Shown piece by piece: positions 53,638 through 59,928 of a DNA stretch of 64,000 bases (within the stretch, counting starts at the first letter, position 1; the number at the start of each line of letters is the position of its first letter). The position numbers and the translations under genes were made by a program. This stretch comes from Romboutsia faecis (lineage in GTDB: Bacteria; Bacillota; Clostridia; Peptostreptococcales; Peptostreptococcaceae), in assembly GCF_014323405.1 (NCBI RefSeq), contig NZ_JACRWE010000007.1, positions 61,622 through 125,621 of the forward strand, read 5' to 3'. A model generated the notes under the pieces. It was not told the DNA's origin, made no database searches, and saw only the letters and a list, made by a program, of their open reading frames with translations.

Positions 53638-54366
53638 TTATATATCTAACATAGTTGTACTTGCACTTAAAGAATAGATTATATCTTTTCTCTCAACTAT
53701 TATTTGAGTATTACTGCATAATGTACTATCATTAGCTATATGATTTACAAGTTCTTTAGTTGGATTTATAGCGATTGGATTTCCAACTCTTCTTAACATG
53801 TTTATATCACCGTTAGTATCCCCATAGGCATAAGACTTAGATAAGTCTATATTATGTTTTTTTACAAAGTTATTTATGGCAGTATTCTTACTTCTAGAGT
53901 CCCACATAGGAACTACAGTTCCACTAAATATACCATTCTCAAAAACATAATCACTACCTGCATAATCTGTAACTTCATATTTCGATGCCATTTTTTCTAC
54001 TAAAAAGTTAGGACTTCCAGATATGAAAATGACTGTATGACCATTTTCTAAATGCCACTTTATTCTTGAACGTGTGTATTTATAAACTCTATCTGATTTT
54101 AATTTGATTACTTGATCACTCGTAAAGTCTATACAAGTCTTATCCAAACCTATTAAAGATTCTACATATAAATCACAAATTTCCTGCAAGTAATCATCGT
54201 AATTACCTTGTCTTTTATCCCAATTCATAAAAGTATCTCTTGCGTGTTCAAACCAACCTTTTTGATCAATAATATCGTATTTTATTAGTTTCTTAAAATG
54301 TTCAACCATAAGAGAGTCTCTGTAAAGAGTTCCGTCTATATCAAAAAAAGCTGCTATATTTTTCAT
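53638..54366 (-). CDS. HAD-superfamily IB phosphatase
   Basis: A 242-residue phosphatase of the HAD-IB (phosphoserine-phosphatase-like) group. Motif 1 is FFDIDGTLYRDS with the nucleophilic Asp, motif 2 is VIFISGSPNFLVEKM, motif 3 the lysine region and motif 4 YAYGDTNGDINMLRRVG. Many relatives dephosphorylate small phosphate esters. I start at ATG 54366, nine bases after GAGG; the frame also has a GTG and ATG slightly upstream that overlap the Shine-Dalgarno sequence. Confidence 0.88.
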   Translation of the reverse strand: MKNIAAFFDIDGTLYRDSLMVEHFKKLIKYDIIDQKGWFEHARDTFMNWDKRQGNYDDYLQEICDLYVESLIGLDKTCIDFTSDQVIKLKSDRVYKYTRSRIKWHLENGHTVIFISGSPNFLVEKMASKYEVTDYAGSDYVFENGIFSGTVVPMWDSRSKNTAINNFVKKHNIDLSKSYAYGDTNGDINMLRRVGNPIAINPTKELVNHIANDSTLCSNTQIIVERKDIIYSLSASTTMLDI

Positions 54367-54547
54367 TAACATCACCTCGATTAACCATTTATTTTATTAT
54401 ATTATAAAATCTGTATTTGTTGTAAAACTATAGATAATAATTTAAAATTCTTTTTATACTATTATGATAAACTAGTATAGAATAAAATATTATTTTATTA
54501 AATAGTTTACAATCTATTTAGAATTATATACATAAGGATGTGATTTG

Positions 54548-55630
54548 ATGAAATATAATTTTGCGAAGGTAACTAACTCTAGACTTATGGGTAGTATAGG
54601 ACTTGAAATATGCTGGAGTAAAGAAGAGGATAATATATATCAATATTTTCTATTAGATGCAGAAGGATTAGGTATAGCTGATTATGTAAGTTTGAAAAAT
54701 CCAAGTAAAGAAGAAGCTTATATGGAGGAACAAAGACTTATGGGAGGATTAGGTTCTGAAGTATTGACTATATCTGAAGAAGAAGCATTATTTTTAGTAA
54801 AACACTTTGGAAGAAAAACTATCGAATGGGAAAAGGAACTTCCAGGATTTACTGAAGAATATATAGAAATAATAAATGACTATGAAACAAATTTAAGTAT
54901 AGAGGACTTATATCCAATAATATGCAAAGATGTAAAAGAAGAAATTGAATTTATTAATTATATGACAATGAGATTTATAGGTTGGGATAGAGAGTGTTTA
55001 AGATACTTCTCAGGAAGTGAAGAAATATCTAATATGCATATTACAAGTATAAATGGAACTTTATTAAAAAATACAGTTACATGTAAGGGTGATAAAAAAT
55101 TTGTTAGTGAAGCATTATATGAAGATGAAGATGGATATTATGTATGTAGAATAGCTTTTAATATAGTAAAGGAAGATGATAAATTTAAAATAAGTTCAAT
55201 GCTAGTTACAGATAAAGAAGCTATATATGATTTTGAAGTATTTGATGAGATATCAAAGGAAGAATTTGTAGCAGTATATAATTTAGTAGATACAGAAAAA
55301 TTTATAGAAAAGTTTTATATAGACAATCCATTTGTATTAAAAAGTGAGATGGATGAAGGTATTCTTTTTACAAGATTTAATTTTAATAATAATCATGTAA
55401 AAGAAAAAGTATATGTTATTAATAATGATATAAAAGCAGTTTATTATCAAATAGGAGATGAATTTTTCGTTGGTACTTATAATCAAAGAGATAGAATGTA
55501 TATAAATAAAATACTACAGAATAATTATAAAGAATTTTTAAATGCGAAAGATGAATATTATTTTGAGGAAAATGCTCTTTATGATTTTGCAGAGTCAGGT
55601 TCCAATGACTTTGAAGATTTTTTAAGTTAA
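54548..55630 (+). CDS. Hypothetical protein
   Basis: A 360-residue acidic, soluble protein with no family I recognise. It has no signal peptide, membrane segment or cysteine motif. The N-terminal region is NFAKVTNSRLMGSIGLEICWS and the middle contains FINYMTMRFIGWDRECLRYFSG; the C-terminus is rich in Asp/Glu and Phe/Tyr. Start is ATG 54548 after AAGGATGTGAT; a TTG one codon upstream is equally placed but less likely. It is divergent from the HAD phosphatase gene and ends at a perfect terminator, so it is a single-gene unit. Confidence 0.8.
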   Translation: MKYNFAKVTNSRLMGSIGLEICWSKEEDNIYQYFLLDAEGLGIADYVSLKNPSKEEAYMEEQRLMGGLGSEVLTISEEEALFLVKHFGRKTIEWEKELPGFTEEYIEIINDYETNLSIEDLYPIICKDVKEEIEFINYMTMRFIGWDRECLRYFSGSEEISNMHITSINGTLLKNTVTCKGDKKFVSEALYEDEDGYYVCRIAFNIVKEDDKFKISSMLVTDKEAIYDFEVFDEISKEEFVAVYNLVDTEKFIEKFYIDNPFVLKSEMDEGILFTRFNFNNNHVKEKVYVINNDIKAVYYQIGDEFFVGTYNQRDRMYINKILQNNYKEFLNAKDEYYFEENALYDFAESGSNDFEDFLS

Positions 55631-55644
55631 AAATGAGTAAAAAA

Positions 55645-55680
55645 TAAGATTATGATATCTCTATCATAATCTTACTTTCT
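55645..55680 (+). terminator. Terminator of the hypothetical gene
   Basis: Perfect 13-bp stem TAAGATTATGATA / TATCATAATCTTA around TCTC, with a short T-rich tail. Confidence 0.85.
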
Positions 55681-55705
55681 GTATTTATAATATTGGGGGA
55701 ATATT

Positions 55706-55741
55706 ATGAGGAATACATTAAATAGTGTAGACAAGTTATGA
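55706..55741 (+). other. Possible eleven-codon ORF with strong ribosome-binding site
   Basis: ATG AGG AAT ACA TTA AAT AGT GTA GAC AAG TTA TGA (MRNTLNSVDKL) follows TTGGGGGAATATT. It faces the methionine-rich gene. It may be a decayed gene start or a short peptide. Confidence 0.3.
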
Positions 55742-55770
55742 ATTTTTTATAACATAAAATTTATAAAAAA

Positions 55771-56364
55771 TTACATTTCTTCCTCATCAAATTCCTCCAT
55801 GTTTATTTGTGGCATACCAGGAAACATACCAGGGTACATCATGTTAGGCATCATATACATATTAGGAAACATACCAGGGTACATCATGTTATGCATCATA
55901 TACATATTAGGGAACATGTTAGGGTACATTAGATTAGGCACACCTTGCATAGTAGGTGTATTAGGCATATTCATACCAGGCATACATGTACCTTGCATAT
56001 TCGTATTAAACATATCAGGCATCCCTTGCATATTTAAATTAGGCATTCCGGGCATCCCTTGTATATTCATATTAGGCATATTTGATGAAAATGCTTCTAT
56101 ATCTGGATAGCTATAATCTTCTATAGTGGGATATACGGCTTCGTTATCCAATTGTGATAAATCTGGATTTGATGGATTTTCTGCATATGGATTGCTATAA
56201 GTAGTATACCCACCCATTGTAGGATTCATTTGATATCCTGCATATTGAGCTCCGTTCATCATATATGGATTCATATACATCATAGGGTCTATATAAGGTC
56301 TAGGATATATATAATTAGGGTCTATCTGATCATTCATTTGGTTTGAATACATGTTATAGTTCAT
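55771..56364 (-). CDS. Methionine-rich tandem-repeat protein
   Basis: A 197-residue low-complexity protein rich in Met, Pro, Asn and Tyr, ending in an acidic tail (EEFDEEEM). The N-terminal part is Tyr/Asn/Pro-rich, the middle acidic (LDNEAVYPTIEDYSYPDIEAF), then come repeats of NMQGMPGMPNL type and three copies of a 15-residue MYPGMFPNMYMMPNM unit, encoded by a 45-base tandem DNA repeat. No signal peptide or membrane segment. Start is ATG after GGGAGGGAGAG. The composition resembles self-assembling spore coat/exosporium proteins; Met-rich Cu(I) binding is an alternative given metal genes nearby. Neither is shown. Confidence 0.75.
   Translation of the reverse strand: MNYNMYSNQMNDQIDPNYIYPRPYIDPMMYMNPYMMNGAQYAGYQMNPTMGGYTTYSNPYAENPSNPDLSQLDNEAVYPTIEDYSYPDIEAFSSNMPNMNIQGMPGMPNLNMQGMPDMFNTNMQGTCMPGMNMPNTPTMQGVPNLMYPNMFPNMYMMHNMMYPGMFPNMYMMPNMMYPGMFPGMPQINMEEFDEEEM
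55819..55935. repeat. 45-base tandem repeat in the methionine-rich gene
   Basis: Copy 1 at 55819-55863, copy 2 at 55864-55908 (one base different), partial diverged copy at 55909-55935. The near identity implies recent duplication and possible length variation between strains. Confidence 0.9.
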
Positions 56365-56596
56365 ACTTAACTCTCCCTCCCAAGGAAAATAAAACTTTAT
56401 TAAATTTGCTCCTAATTATATATATATTATTAAAAAACTTAATATGTGTATAAATTAATTCCTTTGATAAAATTATTTGTACTTACTTAATGGTTACAAA
56501 AAAGTGCCTAATTGAGGAAGGGAAAGCTTATTGATATATTTTATGTGTAGATTTAAATTGAATATAAAATATAATAACCATGGAGGTTTTGTTAGT

Positions 56597-57988
56597 ATGA
56601 TAAATAAGTTTGATGCGATAATAATAGGATTTGGAAAGGGTGGAAAAACATTAGCCACAGATTTAGCAAATAGAGGTCAAAAAGTAGCTTTAATTGAAAA
56701 ATCACCTAATATGTATGGGGGAACATGTATAAATAAAGCTTGTATACCTACAAAAATATTAGAAAATGAAGCCAGTATAATAAGAAGAGAAAACTTAAAT
56801 AATTTTGAAGATATGAAAGCTAGATATAAAAAATCAATAATTAGAAAAGATGAATTAATTACAAAATTAAGAATTGCAAACTATAATAAATTAAATAACA
56901 ATGAAAATATAATCATATTCACAGGTCAAGGTTCTTTTATAAATGAAAAAATAGTAGAAGTTAATACAATAGACGGGGAACGAATAATATTAGAAGGTGA
57001 TAAAGTATTTATAAATACTGGCTCTAAGCCTTCAATTCCAGATATAAAAGGTGTAGATAATTTAAATATAGTTTACACAAGTGAAACTTTAATGAATTTA
57101 AAAGAATTACCTAAAAAAATTACTATAGTAGGTGCAGGATTTATAGGTCTAGAATTTGCAGGTATATATAGCTCGTTTGGAAGTGAAGTTACTGTAGTGA
57201 ATACACATAAAACAATACTTATGAAAGAAGATGAAGAAGACTCAACTGAAATAATAAATATATTAGAAAAAAGAAATGTATCTTTTATAAGTGATGTATC
57301 TATAAAAGAAATAAAAGAAGAAAATAAATTAGCTAAATTAATATATACAAGATATGGTGAAGAAGAAGAGTTAGTCAGTGATATAATACTTATGGCAACT
57401 GGAAGGAAAGCAAATCTTGATGGATTAAAAGTAGAGAATGCTAGAATAGAGTTAGATTCTAGAGGTTTTATAAAAGTGGATGATACATTAAAAACAAACG
57501 TAGAAAATATATGGGCTTTGGGTGATATAAATGGAGGTCCTCAATTTACTTATATATCTTTAGATGATTATCGTATTATTGTTAATCAACTATTTGGAGA
57601 TAAAACTAGAAAAACTACAGATAGAAAAAATATACCAAGTGTGCTATTTATAGACCCTGCTTTTTCAAGGGTAGGTTTAAATGTAAAAGAAGCTAAAGTT
57701 AAAGGGTATAATGTTTTAGTTGCAAAGATGTCTACAGAAGTTATACCACGAGCTAAACAATTAGGAAAGACTGATGGATTTATAAAAATAGTTATAGATA
57801 AAGATAGTGAAAAAATACTAGGTGCAACGATGATAGCAGAAGGATCAAGTGAAATAATACATTTAATTCAACTAGCTATAGATCTTGGTGTAAAATATAC
57901 TTATTTAAGAGATAGGATATATGCACATCCAACTATGACAGAATCTCTTAATGAAATATTATCAGATGCTATGATTAAGGAAGTGTAG
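56597..57988 (+). CDS. RclA-like FAD-dependent disulfide oxidoreductase
   Basis: A 463-residue class I pyridine-nucleotide disulfide oxidoreductase. FAD motif IIIGFGKGGKTLA, redox-active pair Cys44/Cys49 in GGTCINKACIPTK, NAD(P) motif IVGAGFIGLEFAGIY, second FAD motif IWALGDINGG and C-terminal HPTMTESLNE. The sequence follows E. coli RclA closely (FINTGS, LNLKELP, QFTYISLDDYRI, VIPRA), more than glutathione or mercuric reductases. RclA protects against reactive chlorine and can reduce Cu(II). The start is ATG 56597 after TGGAGGTTTTG; the longer frame is rejected. It precedes a CcdA-TlpA fusion by 30 bases, probably one operon. Confidence 0.88.
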   Translation: MINKFDAIIIGFGKGGKTLATDLANRGQKVALIEKSPNMYGGTCINKACIPTKILENEASIIRRENLNNFEDMKARYKKSIIRKDELITKLRIANYNKLNNNENIIIFTGQGSFINEKIVEVNTIDGERIILEGDKVFINTGSKPSIPDIKGVDNLNIVYTSETLMNLKELPKKITIVGAGFIGLEFAGIYSSFGSEVTVVNTHKTILMKEDEEDSTEIINILEKRNVSFISDVSIKEIKEENKLAKLIYTRYGEEEELVSDIILMATGRKANLDGLKVENARIELDSRGFIKVDDTLKTNVENIWALGDINGGPQFTYISLDDYRIIVNQLFGDKTRKTTDRKNIPSVLFIDPAFSRVGLNVKEAKVKGYNVLVAKMSTEVIPRAKQLGKTDGFIKIVIDKDSEKILGATMIAEGSSEIIHLIQLAIDLGVKYTYLRDRIYAHPTMTESLNEILSDAMIKEV

Positions 57989-58018
57989 TATTAAAATAAT
58001 AACTTGGGAGGAGAGTTT

Positions 58019-59194
58019 ATGGAGAGGTTGAATTTAATAGTAGTGTTTTTAGAAGGGGTATTATCTTTCTTATCACCCTGTATATTACCTATATTACCTA
58101 TATATTTAAGTATGTTATCCAATAGTAGCATAGATGGCCTAAAAAGCAGTAAGTTCATAAGCAGCTCTTTATTTAGAAATACTTTATTCTTTACAATAGG
58201 AATATCAACAACATTTTTCATACTTGGTTCATCAGTAAATGTATTAAGTTTATTTTTTAATACAAATAAAAATCTAATAATGATAATAGGTGGATTAGTA
58301 ATCATTATTATGGGGCTATTTTATATGGGAGTTATAAAGTCTTCTATATTAAATAGAGAAAAAAGATTTAATTTTGAATCTAAATCAATGAATCCACTAT
58401 CTGCATTTTTACTAGGATTTACATTTAGTTTTGGATGGACACCTTGTATAGGGCCTATACTTGCATCGGTTCTTATAATGTCTTCGACGTCGGATAGTAT
58501 AATAGAATCGAATCTGCTTATAGCTGTATATACTATAGGATTTATATTACCATTTATATTGGTTGCATTATTCTATAATAAATTGTTTAAAACAATAGAC
58601 AAAATAAAAGCATATATGAATGTAGTTAAAAAGATTGGGGGGATAGTACTTATAGTATCTGGATTAGTAATGTTTATAAATGGTTCTAAAGAAATTATTA
58701 ACTTAAATAGTATGAAAAATAATATAGGAAATAGTCAAAATCAAAAGGAGAAAGAAAATAATGAGAAAATAGAAGCATTAGAGTTTACATTATATGATCA
58801 GTATGGAAATGAGCATAAGTTAAGTGATTATAAAGGTAAGACTGTATTTTTAAATTTCTGGGCGACTTGGTGTCCACCATGTAAAGCAGAAATGCCTTAT
58901 ATAGAAGAACTTTATAAGGAATATAGTAAAAATAAAGATGATGTTGTAATTTTAGGATTAGCATCTCCTAACTTAGGACGTGAAGGAGATCATGGTTATA
59001 TAGAGAAATTTTTAAATGAAGAAAATTATACTTTCCCAGTTTTATTTGATGAGGGCGGAAACTTGGTATATCAATATGGAATAAATGCATTTCCTTCTAC
59101 ATTTATAATTGATAAAGATGGTTATATTATTCAATATGTTCCAGGGGCAATGGATAAAGAAACTATGAAAAATCTTATAGAGAGTACTAAATAG
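58019..59194 (+). CDS. CcdA-TlpA fusion (thiol-disulfide transfer membrane protein)
   Basis: A 391-residue protein joining two modules. Residues 1-225 are a six-helix CcdA/DsbD-type electron carrier with its two cysteines in LSPCILPILPIYLS (Cys21) and GWTPCIGPILAS (Cys143). After a charged linker, residues ~255-391 form an extracellular TlpA/ResA-like thioredoxin with FWATWCPPCKAEMPYIEE (Cys285/Cys288) and cis-Pro region NAFPSTFIID. It moves reducing power from cytoplasmic thioredoxin to the cell surface. Start is ATG 58019; an upstream TTG overlaps the GGGAGGAG site. Coupling with the RclA-like gene suggests an oxidative-stress operon. Confidence 0.92.
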   Translation: MERLNLIVVFLEGVLSFLSPCILPILPIYLSMLSNSSIDGLKSSKFISSSLFRNTLFFTIGISTTFFILGSSVNVLSLFFNTNKNLIMIIGGLVIIIMGLFYMGVIKSSILNREKRFNFESKSMNPLSAFLLGFTFSFGWTPCIGPILASVLIMSSTSDSIIESNLLIAVYTIGFILPFILVALFYNKLFKTIDKIKAYMNVVKKIGGIVLIVSGLVMFINGSKEIINLNSMKNNIGNSQNQKEKENNEKIEALEFTLYDQYGNEHKLSDYKGKTVFLNFWATWCPPCKAEMPYIEELYKEYSKNKDDVVILGLASPNLGREGDHGYIEKFLNEENYTFPVLFDEGGNLVYQYGINAFPSTFIIDKDGYIIQYVPGAMDKETMKNLIESTK

Positions 59195-59405
59195 GGATTT
59201 CTGAATATTAATATAAAAAAGATAAGTGATTATTTAAATAATATTGAAACTATTATATCCTTATTTAGTATATATATAAGTCTAAAGCAAATGTACCTCC
59301 TGATACTTGTTCAATATAATTTAATATACATATCGATTTTTACATTTATGTTAGGTTTGATATAGTTTTTTATTTCAAGTGAGAAAAAATAATATGTATG
59401 TAAAT

Positions 59406-59457
59406 AAAAGAAGAAGTCATATATTTAAAGATATTGACTTCTTCTTTTATTTTTTAT
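59406..59457 (+). terminator. Terminator of the RclA / CcdA-TlpA operon
   Basis: Perfect 14-bp stem AAAAGAAGAAGTCA / TGACTTCTTCTTTT followed by ATTTTTTAT. Confidence 0.9.
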
Positions 59458-59500
59458 ACGAAAACTAGTTGCAAAACTAGTACAAATAACATACAATACA

Positions 59501-59524
59501 ATATATGAACAGTTATTCATATAT
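59501..59524. promoter_or_regulatory. ArsR/SmtB-type 12-2-12 operator
   Basis: ATATATGAACAG and TTATTCATATAT form the imperfect inverted repeat typical of SmtB/CadC-family sites (core TGAACA-N-TATTCA). It lies at the transcription start, so metal-free sensor would block transcription of its own gene and the ATPase. Confidence 0.85.
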
Positions 59525-59546
59525 TAATATAAACGGAGGACATAAA

Positions 59547-59918
59547 ATGGAAGAAAGAACAATTAATACATGTGAATGTAATGATATACATGAGGATATA
59601 GTTACTGAAACTAAAAATAAAATGCCTGAAGATGAAATGCTTTATGATTTAGCAGAACTATTTAAGGTCTTTGGTGATACAACTAGAATAAAAATACTAT
59701 ACGCATTATTTTCAAATGAAATGTGCGTTTGTGATATAGCAAATCTTTTAAACATGACTCAATCAGCGATATCTCACCAGCTTAGGGTATTAAAACAAGC
59801 TAGATTAGTTAAATTTAGAAAAGAAGGAAAGACAGTTTATTATTCGCTTGATGATAGTCATATTAGTCAAATATTTGATTGTGGGTTAAATCATATTCAA
59901 GAAATATATAAACGTTAG
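59547..59918 (+). CDS. ArsR/SmtB-family metal-sensing repressor (CadC-like)
   Basis: A 123-residue winged-helix repressor. Two metal sites can be read: an N-terminal/alpha-3 site with Cys9, Cys11 and Cys60, Cys62 (CEC and EMCVCDI, the CadC-type soft-metal site), and an alpha-5 site DDSHISQIF...LNHIQE with Asp103, His105, His116, Glu119 (SmtB-type zinc site). The recognition helix is MTQSAISHQLRVLKQARLV. The start is ATG after CGGAGGAC; a longer frame overlaps the operator and is rejected. It is 10 bases before the ATPase and surely controls it; expected inducers are Cd, Pb or Zn. Confidence 0.94.
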   Translation: MEERTINTCECNDIHEDIVTETKNKMPEDEMLYDLAELFKVFGDTTRIKILYALFSNEMCVCDIANLLNMTQSAISHQLRVLKQARLVKFRKEGKTVYYSLDDSHISQIFDCGLNHIQEIYKR

Positions 59919-59928
59919 GAGGAACCAA

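Larger units (their letters stand above)
59195..59546 (+). promoter_or_regulatory. Intergenic region before the metal-sensor operon
   Basis: Contains ~200 AT-rich bases without recognised features, then the terminator at 59406, the promoter -35 TTGCAA (59469-59474), 17-base spacer, -10 TACAAT (59492-59497), and directly downstream the operator at 59501-59524. Confidence 0.7.

Noticed and set aside
55819..55935. CRISPR-like repeat array
   Set aside because: The repeats are contiguous 45-base coding units with no spacers, in frame within a protein gene.
55799..56110. Antisense frame opposite the methionine-rich gene
   Set aside because: It mirrors the tandem repeats of the real gene (GNIPGYIMLGIIYIL units) and lacks a ribosome-binding site.
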